From Liolophura sinensis (taxonomy: Eukaryota; Mollusca; Polyplacophora; Chitonida; Chitonidae), in the NCBI RefSeq assembly GCF_032854445.1, contig NC_088295.1, positions 72,754,028 through 72,818,027 on the forward strand: a DNA stretch of 64,000 nt. The letters run 5' to 3'. Both the position numbers and the translations under genes were made by a program. Shown in pieces: positions 1 through 14,300 of this stretch (position 1 is its first letter; the number at the start of each line of letters is the position of its first letter). The notes beneath the pieces are model-generated. The model was not told the DNA's origin, made no database searches, and saw nothing but the letters and a program-made list of their open reading frames with translations.

Positions 1-1959
1 CACAAGAGCCCATATTTAATAATGAACCGCCTTGCTGACCTGGATAAGTAACTACATGTGGCATTTTCCCCTTATCAACTTACTGATTGCTAGTCTGTTT
101 TTTTCCTTTACAAACAATTCAGTGACATAAGTGATGTATTAGTTTTTCATTTTCCAGTACTTATGTCTGTGTTAAGATAAAAGCTGACAGAGTTGTACTG
201 CCAGACTATAAGCCAGATCAGAGACTCAACCATACTGGCTAATGTTATCAAGGCCAGTACTATTTGTTCCATTTCCCTTCCATTGCAGAATTGGCAAAAC
301 AGGTAATTAAACATATTAAGGTTAAAAAGAGATTTTCTTGGTTCAACATATCTTAGCTATTCTGAATCTAAAAAAGTTTGCTCTTTTTGGTTTTGTTACG
401 GTACTTCAAAAAAAATGTGATATTTTTATAACGATTTTTATAAATATGCAATGGTATATGGGACTTCAAAACAGCTGTAAACCTTGCCTTAAGCTACACT
501 TTTAAAAATACGGCCTACTTCTGCATACAGTTAGGCCAGATGATATTAGATCAGCTTGTAAACACACTATATTTATTTTAATGAATCATCATAGTGAATT
601 TCAGAGATGGATTCCAAGCTTGAAAACAACTACACATATCACTCAGATATTAACACCATTATAGCTGGTCACTAATCATTACATATACATACGTTTAAAG
701 GTTTGTATAACTATTTTCCTATGAAAGTTCAAACTGTGACACACTCACAAACCATGTGACTAAATATTTAATCTTATTTAAAGCGCACCTGCCAACTAAG
801 GCCATTTCAAAAAATATTTATTTACCAGATTAAAAATTTAGCGCATGTAGTAACACTTTTCACATACTTCAACTATGTCTAGATGTTTGGAGAAGCATAT
901 TACATTTACTATCAAAAGCTACCTTCTTGTTGAGGGATAAGAAAACTTCGGGAGCCAGATGTTCAAAGGTGTATTATAACTTAAGCTCAGTATTAACTTT
1001 AGTACAGACTAAAATACCATTTGATTTGCATTGGTATGATACTGGTATTAGGATTGAAGCCTGGCTCTCTTGAATTGGCTCCTGGTATTTATATGATTAA
1101 TAGCTTCTGATATTTGAATGAGGAGTTCGTCACTCTTTCAAGTATTTAAATTGTAATCATAAAATGTTCAACTTGATAGGACATGAGTAGCCATCAGAAG
1201 CCGGTTGTTCCTTCCGATTTCCTTGATTAATATGAAAACTTAGTTCAATTAAACTTAATGTTGACTGGTGATATTTGTCAAATACTGCCACAATCTACAT
1301 GTATATTTAATGAGGACCTGTCAAATGCCGTCAGCATGACATGTTCCTGTTCCAGCTCATCATAACGACGTCCTAACAAAAATAGTGCGACGCTACAACA
1401 GAAACTAACACAATGTAATGGTGTAGGCTACAATCCATTTTTCATGTAAGAATGGTTCAAAGTCCTTCTTCACACCAGCATCACCTCACGGGATTAAAAA
1501 CATATACTGCCTCCCCATTTAATTAAACTGGTCAAAACAAAAACAATCCATTAACATTTAACTTAGCTCTGTGAATACACATATACTAATTTGTGCATGA
1601 TTGCATATTTTAATATTATAAGTGAAACATGCACAGCATGTGTAAATCGGGCTTAAAAATGTTACGAAGAAAATCAAGTCACAAAACCAGCTTGTTTTCA
1701 TAAGCCTACAGGAAAAGCTGAACAAGTGTCAACTGACATTAGGCCTATCTGTAACTATCTACTGACTAAATTAGTATAGTTTAACAGACAATAATTACTC
1801 TATGCTATTTGCCATTTACATGTACCAATGTTAAAGTGGCATTCCGGGCATAGTTTGATGTGTCCAGCCACACACTACTGTACTAGAACACTAACTATGT
1901 AAGAATGCAGTAAAAAAAAGGTGGGGCACTCAGTTCAAGTTACCTCACTCAAAACTTAC
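1..1959. other. Intron 2 of the EF-hand gene, no coding sequence seen
   Basis: AT-rich sequence with no open frame of coding character and no EF-hand loop on the minus strand. I see no full SINE copy here. It is read as intron because exon 2 at 1960 ends with a strong donor and the gene continues out of the window. Confidence 0.5.
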
Positions 1960-2087
1960 CGGCGATCTGGTCCTCAGAGATCTTCGACTGCAACATGAAA
2001 GAGGAGGCGGTAAATACAGGAATATTAACACAGGGAACAAACGAATGGTTCACTTATATGTTACGATAAAACCAACAAACTTACCAT
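1960..2087 (-). CDS. EF-hand protein, 5' end (essential myosin light chain / calmodulin-like), partial
   Basis: Only the first two coding exons lie in the window. Exon 1 contributes just the ATG (2087-2085), followed at once by a GTAAGT donor. Exon 2 is 1987-1960 (28 nt), preceded by a TTGCAG acceptor and followed by GTAAGT. Together they encode MSKISEDQIA plus one base (phase 1). An intron directly after the ATG and a second one after a small exon ending in '(D/E)Q(I/T)A' is the gene structure I know for calmodulin and for non-muscle essential myosin light chain (MYL6). The nine residues plus one base of this exon fit the MYL6 layout slightly better than calmodulin, which has ten. No EF-hand loop is visible before the window edge, so the rest lies more than 1.9 kb downstream. 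The family is a fair inference; the exact paralogue is open. Confidence 0.6.
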
Positions 2088-2230
2088 TTTGGTGTTGTCC
2101 TGTGTGTTATGAGCTTTACAGTGGTTAAGAGTTGAGGCTATCCTACAACGTGAATCACTTCCGGGTGTCGCAATGCGCATGGACAGAAATGACGAATTTT
2201 GGCGCCACTTTCGAGCAGGTGAACGTCACC
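2088..2230 (-). promoter_or_regulatory. Probable promoter and 5' UTR of the EF-hand gene
   Basis: Sequence upstream of the ATG becomes richer in G+C and CpG. It holds an ETS-like core (cacttccgg, 2156-2164) and an NRF-1-like stretch (caatgcgcatgg, 2171-2182). There is no TATA box at a suitable place. The transcription start cannot be fixed from sequence; a start near 2150 is a guess. Confidence 0.35.
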
Positions 2231-5200
2231 GAAAACACACCATTGAAAACACCATTGAAAACGTATAGATTTCATGCATCATTATAGTGTTTGTAGCGAT
2301 TAACCTTGTCAAATATCACACCTTGGCTTTGAGAAAGGCACAACTCTGTTTCATTTTGATGTTAAATTATGCGGCACCGACGCGGATCCAGGAGCTTTAA
2401 AGCGATTCTTTACCAATGCTCGATAGGCGTAGGCCTATATGTCTCTTGGTATCTCGGTCAGTAAGCTTAAGAAATAATGTTCGCGTCAGGGTAGTCTAAT
2501 GGTAGTTTTACATCAAATTGATGTGGAAGAGTTTATATTTTAGGTCGAAGGCGAAGCTTTATTCAATGTAAACAACAACCTCTATCCACCCATAGAACTA
2601 CATTACACCCGTCCAGAAGTCAAACCCTTCTGTCTCGTGATGGGGAGTATCTAACGACTAATATAATGTGCACTTGGCATAGAGCCAAGCAGTACGTTGT
2701 ATGTAATAAAAAGGAATCGAAGGGTAATAGAATTAATGATTTGGGCAAAGTAACCATAACATACATGCAAGACTCGGATTTTAATGAAACCTTGTGAACA
2801 GCTTCAAATAACTGGCCTGGCAGAGGGACATGTATATTAATCTATTAGGCATATATTTTGGCGGTTATTTGCACCTCCAGGTGCGACATTTTTTTTTTTG
2901 GAACAATTCATCACCATGGCGACATATGACCCTAATATGCATGGATTATAGTTATTGTCCCTTTTGCCCTCGGTGTGGGAATTTTAGTATGGATAAGTTT
3001 GCTCGGTGCATGCCTTCTATATAGTTACATAGGCCTATGTAGGCCTATGATCCTTTGAAAACAAACATGGGCTAAAGAACATGTGTATATATATATATAT
3101 ACACATACAGTGTTACCGGTTACAATTAAGACACTTGTGCGTGTGCATGAGTGAAAGTCACAATCGTATGTAAATTGGATCCATGTAGGCCTACATAGAC
3201 ATATAGTCATACAGAATAGTCTATTACGGTGCGCATATTTATGTGCACGTGTATGCATGGTAAGTTATATATAAGCCTACATTCAGGGCAGAATACAGAC
3301 TTTAACTCAGATATTCATGGTAATTATAGGGCATGCTCAAAGTCCTGTCATAAATATTCATGGCGAATGAAACGTCGAATATATAGGCCTACATTTTCGC
3401 AGGATTTGGCGTATATATCATAGCTGACCCTTTCGTTTATCATTTCCCTACCATGTACAGGGAGTGCCAGAGTTAAGATATGGTAGAACTTGTTCTGCTT
3501 ATAAAGCGTCCCGAACCTTAATTTTAGTAACCAAGAACTGTTTAAAAACGCTTCTCCCGCTATCTGAAAGGCAAGAGCTCCCCGGATGGTGTAGCTCCTC
3601 TGCTTCAACATATATTATATTCGGACAAAAAAGTCATCCAGCTCTAAAGGAGCCCTGGATATTAGGTGAACTGACAAATCCGTCACTCACAGACCCACAT
3701 CAGGCCGCCATATACATGTATAAAACGCCCTCAAAGGTTATAGGCTCATAGGTATATAATTTATATGAATTTACTACTTTAATTCATATAATATGTGAAA
3801 TGGAACACATAATTATAAGGAACTCTTGGACTCATACTCGTCTGAAGGCCTTTATTTGTGTTAGTCACGCCCACCACTCCGATTGCGACTTTACGTTCCT
3901 GTTATATGCTACATTGCAGGTTTGGGTTTTTAACACAACCAGACTGGTGTGAGCTAAAGCTGACCCAAGAGTGGCAGGCTTCCTCATTTGAAGCTACACC
4001 ATCGTACGGTTGTAGGTAAAATATGCATCTCTTTTTCATTTTAGTCAACCAGTGTTGTTTCAGACCTGTTATTCTGCTAAAGTCCTCGAGCATGTCCATG
4101 AAAGAGTGAAAAGACATTCTTTTGTCTGCACCCCATCATGTAGTTGTGGTTTGTATTAACGTTGTCTAACAAAAGTTGTTTCCCTTAGTCCACCCAATAA
4201 TCTTAACGTGCAAAAAAACCGAGTGAGAGATTATTCGCTGACAGCTGAACATGTCGATCAGAGGCAAATCGAGGGGTTGCCCCTAACGTTCCCTTCATCC
4301 ACCCAAGCGAAAATTAATTAATGAATAAACGAAAGTAAATTATACACACAAGTAAATAAATGAAAATAAACAATTATGGAGATAGTTTGATTAATTGATA
4401 AAATAAAAATCAATAATTTTTCGTTTAGATGATGGCTTTCAAGTTCAGTTTTATGTGTTCAACTAGCATGCTAGGCATAAATGGTTGCCCTTGACTCTTG
4501 ACGGAGTTCCCCACCATTATGTTACGTTCAGACATGCACAAAGCCATGGGTGGAACGAAACAAAAACCGCGCAAGCGTCTCCACGAACGCCATCTACCGT
4601 TTTACTGGAATATGAAATTTAAATTTTAAAAAATGCTATCCTAATTTCCAAAACGGGAAGAAAACAGCCGTAAAGGGTAAAAAAAAACTAACAAAACAGC
4701 TTGAAACCCCTAAATGGCTGTTTAAGTGTGAAAAAAATGGACGAAGCAGTGTATGAAACTTCAACTCTATCTGCAACTTGTCATAGTGAAGCTATATATG
4801 CATTAAGTTCCACTTCAAAATGACAAAATAATTTGAAAAAAAAATTGTCTGGAAAACTGTTATTCCAAAACAGCTCAAAACAGGACAAAAAAGGGCTATA
4901 ATTTTGTCCAAAGTCGTCGAAAGGGCCCGAAGCTTTCTTCATCTGTATAACTTGTCATTGTAAAGAAAATTTCGATTCAATATTTCCGTCAGCATAGTTT
5001 TAAAGGTCTAAATAAAGATATACATTGCCATAATTTTGACCATAATATTTATGAAAGAAATGAAATTGATCTGATGTTAAGTCTTGGTGAATCCATGTAT
5101 ACCAAGATTCACGACGAACTGTTTTAAAAGCCTGTTCAAGTCCAAAAGTGAACAAGCACGGCCACAGTTTTGTCCAAAATGTATATGAAGCCCAGGTATA

Positions 5201-6823
5201 TACCGAGTTTCAATTCAATGCAGTGAAATATATGTAGAAAAGAATCCCGGAATACTGTTATGGTAGAGACTGGCAGACGGGTATGTATATAGTCCCTGCA
5301 CCGCCTCCTGGATATATACCCATATAAATCCATATAAATCCAAACAATAATTAGTTTCTCTTCAGATTCCTTTTGAAAATAAAACAAACCAAGCACCTAA
5401 ATTAACCATGCAAGAAAACAGTGAACTTTTTGTGTGGCTTGTGTAATATAAAAGACCACAGCACAGAGCGTATTAAAAACAATAACGTTGACGACGGTAT
5501 GATTAGTTCGCAAATTGTCCCACGTAGCCGGTGAAATTCGGCCCCATGGTATTTTACCTCAGTTAGGGTCTTGTATATACATTGTATAAAATTAACAACG
5601 CACACGCCTCCAGTATTTCCATGCCATAATGCAGAATCGGGTAAAAATGCAGCGATGTTAATTGCAAGTTATTAGCCTTCACTGAACTAGAATTACTCAA
5701 AATAGTGTGTTGTCATCACATTTAATATACAATCACATTAAAACAATACAAAGGGATCAGAACCCGAGGACTAGTAGTCCACCAACAGAATCCGGGTTTA
5801 TGCAGGGATAAAATATAAAAGACTACAAGATGGAGAAAAACAAGACCATACGACAGTGTGATATTTGACAAATGTCCTACCGGTAAAATACGACCTCTTC
5901 TTAATTTACCTCAGTTAGAGTTTTATTCCAACTCTTCATGTATATGCTTAGAAAGCATAAGCTAATGTGTTTCGCAGATGGAATCGAAAGAAGAATACAT
6001 TGATCCATTGATATATATCCCTGATTGATCCAGGCAAGTGTGTCCATTCTGCTGGTAGACTAAGTATGGCCTCTTTGCTTTCTTTTAATGTTGGTGTATG
6101 TTAAATGTGAGGACAACACAAAATTATCCGTAATTCTAGACCAGTGACATCTAATAAATAGCTGTTAACATCACTGCTTTTGTTTTATCTAATTTTGTCG
6201 CCACTGCTCTGGTTTTACTCTCTATGTGGTACGTCTTTAATTAGGTAATTTCTCGTGAACAATTAAGTGAATTTCAGATAGTTCATAATCTCAGGGTATC
6301 TTAAACCGGCATTAAATATTTTTTATAGATTTTTTTAACCCAGTAAAGTTTAGTGAAACTGCGTCTTGATACAGCTTCAGTGCGTCTCGATTATCGACTG
6401 CAAGGTGACGTCACGTTTACCACTCTAACGTCGAAGGTATTTCCCGTACAACAGTTGAAGCAGTAGCCTATGGCAGATTAAAGTGGTGATCTAGTGATAA
6501 ACAGCTTTCTCGGAAATTGGACATACCGGAAGCATATCTCTTCCACTGCTTGAACTGTTCATACAGTAGAGCTACTAGGCGGTAGCTTCCGGAAGGGCTG
6601 TGCTGGTGATTTTGACCCGTATTAAATATTTACAAAATCAAAATAGGATTGTTGTACAACTAGATTCATGCTCAGTTCTGAAACAATGGAAATAAATCTA
6701 ACCACCACTGAGGCTGATCTAGGCATTCGACTGTCGCTGAATTTCATACTTCATATTTGTGGCAATGACAGCAGTGCTGATCTAGTTATCGCGGACGTCA
6801 GAGAAAGCACTTCGGCTTTAACT
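2231..6823. other. Intergenic DNA without recognisable genes
   Basis: Divergent intergenic space between the EF-hand gene and PM20D2. Several open frames of 60-95 codons occur (for example 3464-3751) but show no family motif, splice context or coding bias. The octamer taggccta and close variants recur (for example 3030-3048, 3185-3196, 3383-3391). A short TA tract lies at 3084-3104. Confidence 0.5.
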
Positions 6824-6997
6824 CGTTAAGTTGTCTCAGTGAAGCAACACTAAATAAAAGAGCGGTGGAAATCCGTCCTGCAACAAGGAGGCACATTACA
6901 CGTACATGCACCCTAAGGATTCCTTCGTCGCCATATGACTGAAAAATTGTTGAGTACGACGTTAAACCCCAAGCACTCACTCATTCACTTACTCACC
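6824..6997 (+). mobile_element. SINE family B, 5'-truncated copy with target-site duplication
   Basis: The 3' part of a SINE ending in '...ttgttgagtacgacgttaaa' and a (cactcact) tail. It is flanked by a perfect 12-bp direct repeat, tcggctttaact, at 6812-6823 and 6998-7009. The same family occurs in reverse orientation at 42152-42482 and 51663-52027. This copy lacks the tRNA-like head. Confidence 0.85.
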
Positions 6998-7740
6998 TCG
7001 GCTTTAACTATACTTTATAAAAGAAGACAGAAAAAAATCATCCCTTGTATGCAAGACATACAAAGCAGCAAAATTTAAATTCTTCATTTCTCAAAAACTT
7101 AGGCAAAAAAAAAAATCATGTCATAAGATTTAATTAATTCAGTCATTGACCGGTGAGATGCTGTCTTCTCATTCCCATCAACCTTCGGCCTCACTAATGA
7201 ATTTTTCACTGACTTCGACATTTGTTATTTAGAAACTGCTGACTAAACGTTAGTTTAAACGACAAAAAATGTATTTGTATAATTTAAACAGCGTGTTCAA
7301 GTAGGCGTAGGGTCTTCCGGGCGATGAATGGGGTTTGGGCCGAGACGGTATGGTACTGACATAATTTGTGATACCGTCGTTGAATATTACACGGCTTTTA
7401 AAGGCTACATCACAGCTTAGGTCGCGTAATCTGACAGTAACGTGTTTGACTGGATAAAATTCTCAAGATGTCTGCCTCAGTTCACACCAGCCATTTGTGC
7501 AATACTGACATTTTGTTCTACAAGGTGTCTGGTGAAATTTCATTAAAATAATAGCTTTTGAGAAAGCTTGAGAACCCTGCTTTCGATTGAAATATGGCTT
7601 AGCCTGGTGCTGTCTTGGCCATTAAAGCTATCCTCCTACATTCATTTCAGTCTGTATAGACCCAGTCTGTCTTTGTTTCCTGTGAAAACAAAATACCGAC
7701 TTTAAATGATGTCAAAATTCCGCAATGTCGTGTATAAGCT

Positions 7741-7768
7741 CTTATAAATTGCAGGTCTGGTCGTCGCC
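7741..7768 (+). promoter_or_regulatory. Leader of PM20D2: TATA-like box or 5' UTR splice acceptor
   Basis: The 28 bases before the start codon hold ttataaatt followed by gcag|gtctgg. This can be read either as a TATA box close to the start or as a 3' splice site joining an upstream noncoding exon. The sequence does not decide between them. Confidence 0.3.
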
Positions 7769-8343
7769 ATGAGCAACCCTTTGAAAACTGCCGCTTGTGA
7801 GGAAATCGACCGGCATGCCAGTGAGCTTCATGGTCTCAGCCACAGTATCTGGGAACACCCCGAATTAAACTTTGAGGAGAAACACGCGCATCAGGTTTTG
7901 ACAGATTTCTTGGAAAAACAAGGGTTCCACGTGGAGCGCCAATATAAACTGGAGACAGCCTTTAGGGCGACATATGGGGAAGGCCCCGGGCCTCATGTCG
8001 CCTTACTGTGCGAGTATGACGCTCTGCCAGGAATCGGCCATGCCTGTGGACATAATCTTATCGCCCAGGTGGGGGTGGCGGCAGGACTGGGTGCAAAGGC
8101 GGCTTTGAAAGCTTCAGGAAAACATTTTCCGGGCAAGGTGAATTGAATATGCAGGGATATAGAGAAAGTCGTGTTTGTTGGTATAGGGCATTGCTTTGTC
8201 GCTTAATTATCGTCACCAATGCGTCACAAGCAGTAAGAGCTGCAGAACGTATACAAATCCCCTCTCCAAAACCGGTTTAGAATCTGCGCCTTCTGTGTCC
8301 TGCACATAAAAAGGCTAATTTTGCATAAACGGATGCAGAATTA

Positions 8344-8388
<45 letters not shown>

Positions 8389-11300
8389 TATTTGATTGGT
8401 GTTTTACGCCGTAGGCCTACTCAAGAATATTTCACTTATACGACGGCGGCCAGCATTATGGTGGGTGGAAACCGGGCACAGCCTGGGAGAGACCCACGAC
8501 CATCTGCAGGTTGCTGGCAGACCTTCCCACTTACGGCCGGAGAGGAAGCTAGCATGAGCTGGACTTGAACTCACAGCGACCGCATTGGTGAGAGACTCCT
8601 GGGTCATTACGCTGCGCTGGTGCGCTAACCGACTGAGCCACGGAGGCCCCTATAATTATATATATATATCATAGTTTTGCATCCGTTCTGTTTTGTAGGA
8701 CACAGAAGGCGCATATATGTATATATAGTTCTTTCCATATACAGTAGTAATATCACATGATATATATCACATCATCTCTCTCTCTTTAAACCAGATCACC
8801 GTGCTAGGTACACCTGCAGAGGAGGGAGGGGGTGGGAAGGTTGATCTTATCAACGCTGGCGCCTTTGACGGCGTTGACGTCGCAATGATGGCGCATCCTT
8901 CCAAGGCGACTTTCTCCAAACCAAAATCTTTGGTTATGGACGCGTAAGTTCTTTTAACTCTATCTATTTGCATATATGTCTTGTAGATGGCGTAGCATGT
9001 AGTATCTAGACCTTGTCAGAGATAAGCAAGACATCATGGGTGAACGCGTTATTTGCTTTAAGTTAACATAAAGTTTGCCACTATGTATACATAAAAAAGG
9101 GATATGGAACACAGTTATCACACAAAAATGTGGAAAAAATTCTGTAAAGTTTTGAAAGCCTAGAAGATGAAGGTCAGTATTGTTGATATGGCACTGACGG
9201 ACAATTCACTTGGAGTAGCCATGTTGTGGAAGCCCTTATGAACTTGTCCAGTCACTAGCGCTTGAAAGCGTCACGTGATATTCGGCTGCCACATCAAAGA
9301 ACCTGTTATCTCTCGATTGTCAGTGTGGTTTCTTATAAAGGATAGACAGAAATCGATATAATGAAGTGAATTTTTCGGTTAGTTTAAGTGTTAAACTGAT
9401 GCATTTTGGACCACACATTGATGAGCAGGAAACTGAAAACGGCTGCCCGTGTCACAGTACATACGTGTTGGGCAGGATACTGCAGTAACTTGTCAGGATG
9501 AGCTGGCAAGAAAACCGCCTCAGGAGAGTCATTGCTTGAAGAGAAATATTGTGACTTTGCATTATTTTCCTCAGCAAAGTCAGATTTATTACGAAATTAT
9601 CTTCCCCAAATCTAAATGAAAGAGTCTGTTATGAATCAGAAGTTCCTGCTATGTTCGGTAGATTCCCTTAAGTCGGTACAGCCAGCCAGGCCAAATGCTT
9701 ACACACCCATGTAGGACTTGAACGAGCAGGACAGCTAAAACACAACGCTTGTGTACATGAATAGACCTGACCGAGCGCCAAACTAAAAGAAACATCGGCC
9801 CTGCACGGAGCACGGAACAGAGCTGATCTCTTTGGTTGGGTGTGAGGCGTTTTTGTTTGTATTTTCTCATTGTCACATCGTTTAATACCGAAGATACGGG
9901 AGGGTCCCTAGGCTTTGTGACGTCACTCTAGATGGCTACAACATGGCAAAATGGCGTCACCAAATGAGTGGCTAGGTCATGAAAATTGTTTGCTATTTAT
10001 TTTGTTAATAAGCGGTGTAGAATTTTTAAAATATTTTTAGAACATTTCTGGAGTACTACTTTATTACTTAATCCAGCTTTAGTGGTTGACTTTATGTTCA
10101 CTTTAATATTCTTAATATTAAGTTAATACAGCCCAAATCTTTATGCAAGCCTTATTCTAATTCCCTTTCATTTAAGCTCAGAACAAAATAATTCCGGACC
10201 TATCCGCTGAAACGCTTTTGAACAACTGGGTGTAGGGTACTTTTTATCAATACTTTTGAAATAACGAAAATCTTGGTTATTGCTTTTGTCCACCGGGTGT
10301 ATAACCAAACTGGTTCGTAATGATGGGCCCTGTATAATAATACAAAATCAGAACCCAAAAATAAGGCCCACATGTATATGGTGTTCTCGTCGCTTTCAGG
10401 CGATTATTTAGCTAGGTACATAAATATGATAAATACATAGTGTGCCATTTTTGTTCTGTTTAGGTTCACTATTCAGTACATAGGTAAGGCTGCCCACGCG
10501 TCATCGTCCCCGTGGGAAGGAATCAACGCCCTCGATGCCGCTGTGTTGGCATATCAAAACGTTTCTGTTCTTCGTCAACAGTTTAAACCCACATGGAGGG
10601 TCCACGGTACTTTAAGCCTTGTCCATATCATTATGTTTTACCCTTCAATTTGGCGTGTGCACATGGGTATTTCTCTAAAGCAAGAGTTTTAACGGGTTTG
10701 TTTTCCTGACGAATGTGTAATCTCAAGTGTCCTTGAAAACCAGATGATATATTGTAAGATTCTCCACACGTCTTATAAGCAAATCTTGCTTTTGCAGAAC
10801 GCCACTGAAAGACGCTAAAATATACGTCATCGCGTATGGTAGTTGAATTTCTGGTCGAATATACCTTGGAAATACGACAAAAGCTGAAGTAAAGAGAACA
10901 CATTAACCAGTATAGCTGTTTAGTAAGTTGTTTTGGTACAGGAAGCCAATTGAAGTGGAACCAACATTTGCAAATCATGATATATGGAGATACAGAGAAG
11001 ATGAGTGTAGTATCGTATACGGCAAATGACCTAAAATTTCGCACGTGACTTTCTGTCGTTGACTTTCGCACGAACTGTGTTGGCGGCAAGATGACAGAAG
11101 AGAGTGATTAGCCCCACGCCCGTTTCATTGCCCAGCGCGGCACTTGGCAGGTCTAGCTGCTAACTCTCGCCAGATGAGGTCAAATCACTGACAGTGGGGT
11201 GTGCAAATCTCCCGACTAGTAGGCGTACATGTACATCTCTAAGTATCCCCATAAAAGATATCGTAGAAAGTATCAGGACAGGCGATGTCTATTACAAACC

Positions 11301-14300
11301 TTTAAATTCCAAACACTTTTTCGAAGCATGACCTCACCAAACAAGGAACGTACCATGCACAGTGTACACTGCAGACGAACCGATTGTTCGGGCTTGGCCT
11401 ACGTGGTAATCACCTCACACCAGTATCTGGTGAACGGTTGTCTGCTTGGAGCTTGCATTATGCAACGAATATGTGTACAAATGTATTTCAGCTAAAAACG
11501 AATTTCACTGAGAAATATGTGTCATCAGCTTCCCGTGTTCATGTAATTCCAATTTAGTACGTCAATCTCCAGGCACGTTTTGTTTCTTTACAATCGGAAC
11601 TGTCCTCCTGAAAAAACGTAGTTTCCGAAAACAAACACGATTAACTTTGACCTCTTTTCGCTAGCACTGTGTGCGAGTCCGGGATATCGGGAGTGAGACA
11701 GGATTTGTCCGTGTTGTTGATAGATTAGAAGTTCACACAACACTGGTTATATATCAAAATAAAGTACATGTTTTATGATTACCTGTATGCAAATATGCCC
11801 AGGTGTCGCCAGCGACAGGTAAGATTATTTTTACCACATTTTTTTTTGTTTCAACATGAACTGTTAGTGGCAGGAGCATAGACTGACTGCTCCGTTTGTT
11901 ACATTCAGAGACTGTCCATATAATCCCCTGACCACCGCCGATGCTTTCCTGCGGCGCCCTTTCAGTAAGAAGCCCAATCAGCACAATAAATCCTGGGATA
12001 CACTTTCCGAGTCCCAGCGGGAAACATTAGATCATTTACCATTTTATACTTCTCCAGGCATCATCACAAGTGGAGGCGTCAAGCCAAACATAATCCCGGA
12101 GTTTTCAGAACTCCGTTATATGTGTCGGACTCCGTGCGTGGTTGAGATGAAAACCCTACAGAGCAAACTGAAGGACTGCTTCACTTCTGCTGCAGCGGCC
12201 ACTGGGTGCAAGGTAAATAGAACACAAACAACGGTTTATTGTTCATTAGCAAAGAGGAGCTTTTTTTTTTTTTATTCCATACAGTTTTTAATTGTATTTA
12301 ATGTAGACAAGCATCAAAGCATATGTTACCTGACTGATAAAAAACGCTACAGGGGAATCTGTGAGACGGGTCGGAAGTTGGTGGTCACGTGACCACCTTT
12401 TCGTGTCTAAAACAAAATGTCCTCCCACTGTTTTTTATATAGTCTTTATTTTGTAATCTTTGGGACCACAATAAGCCTTGACTTATACTGTGACCCATTT
12501 GGCGAATACAACAATTTGACAGATAAATAACTGTACGTATGTATATACAATGTAATCAGACTAGCGAATTACATGTGCAAGTGAAAGTGCTTTTGGGGGG
12601 AACATGCAGTGCTGAATGGCCCTTTGGGCTACATATCAACAGTTCAAAATGGACGATATAATATAGACATGTGCTTGAAAAAATAGGAAAATCGACAGAT
12701 ATCAGAGAACAATATTTTGGTAAATTTCATAAAATTATACAGCTAAATATGCAAATAGGATTTAATCATAACAGATAGTATCGGTTATGTGACTGAATAT
12801 GGAGTAGCTTCGCCAAGGGTCAATCTTGACCATTGTTCTGTATATTGTACCTTAAATATTCTGGTAAATGATAAACCAAGAGCATATAAAAGACACATAT
12901 GGGATTTTAAATGTGCTGACTTAATACAGCTTCAGTCAATTATCTCTACCACTCCCTGGGAAGCCGTGTGTGACATATTCGATGATATGGATGATAAACT
13001 GTATATTTGGAACAATCTTTTTTTTATCTTGTTGTGCGGAAGCATTACCAAACAAGCAGGTAACAATACGACCAAGGCATAAACCATGGATGGCAAATGA
13101 TGTTCGTTATAAATTACGAATAAGAAATAGATGGTTTAAAAAAATTAAGAGGACTAAGTCATAGGAAGACAGATTTCGATTTTATATATCTAGGCGTGAA
13201 GCTAATACCAGTAAGAGAAAAGCAATATTAAGATATGATGAAAAACTAAAGGGAAAACTTTCTAATCCCAGTTTAGATACCAAGTCTTGTTGGTCTATAA
13301 TGAAATCTCTGCTGGGTTCAAAAGCGAAACCACGTGTGCCTACTTTAATCGTTAACGATAAAAATGTATCAAGTGATACTGAGAAAGCTGATGAGTTCGT
13401 TAGATTTTTTGCAAGCCATTCAACTCTTCCGTCAGTAATACCAGATTTACCTCCATTCACCTATTATACTGCTACAGGCCTTAATTGTATACAAACAAGT
13501 GAAAGGGAAGTAGCTGATTTTCTGTCCAAACTAAATATTAGGAAAGCTTCTGGTGCTGATGGAATTAGTAATTTCATGCTCAAAAATACAGCGGAAAATA
13601 TAGCACCTTAACTCACTAAGCTATTAAATTTCTCACTTCAGTCAGGAGTCTTTCCATCAGCTTGGAAACTATCTAGAGTATGCCCTGTCCTTAAAACGGG
13701 AGACAGACATGATATGTCAAGTTATAGACCAGTTTCTCTACAGCCGTCTCTCTCTAAAATCCTAGAAATAGTAGTATATAAGCACTTGTATGAATGTTGT
13801 ATTAACCATAACCTAACCTCGAATAATTCTGGATTTAAACATGGCGACTCAATATGTCAGTTAACTAAAATTGTACACGATGTATACAGAAGTCTGGATA
13901 ACCGTAATGATACGTATTTAGTTTTCCTAGATGTAAGCAAGACTTTTGATGAAGTCTGGCATGAGGGTCTTTTGTTTAAATTGAGACAGTGGGGTGTTGG
14001 GGACCCATTACTGACATAGATTAAGAATTATTTATCTGAGAGAAAAATTAAAGTTTGTTTAAACGAAGCAGTTTCAGACATATATTCTATTCAAAGCGGA
14101 GTTCCACAAGGCCCCGTTATAGGACCGCTTCTTTTCCTGATTTTTGGAAATGACATAAATGTGAACATTGAATGTAATATCAATATTTTTGCTGATGATA
14201 CATTTTGTCCGAAGAGATGACTGAGTTTATTACATCTGAAAATAAAATAAATCGAGATCTAGGACGCTTGTCTCAATGGGCCAAACAGTGGTTTATTACA

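Noticed and set aside
3464-3751. 95-codon plus-strand frame in the first intergenic region
   Set aside because: No motif, no conserved composition and no promoter or splice context.
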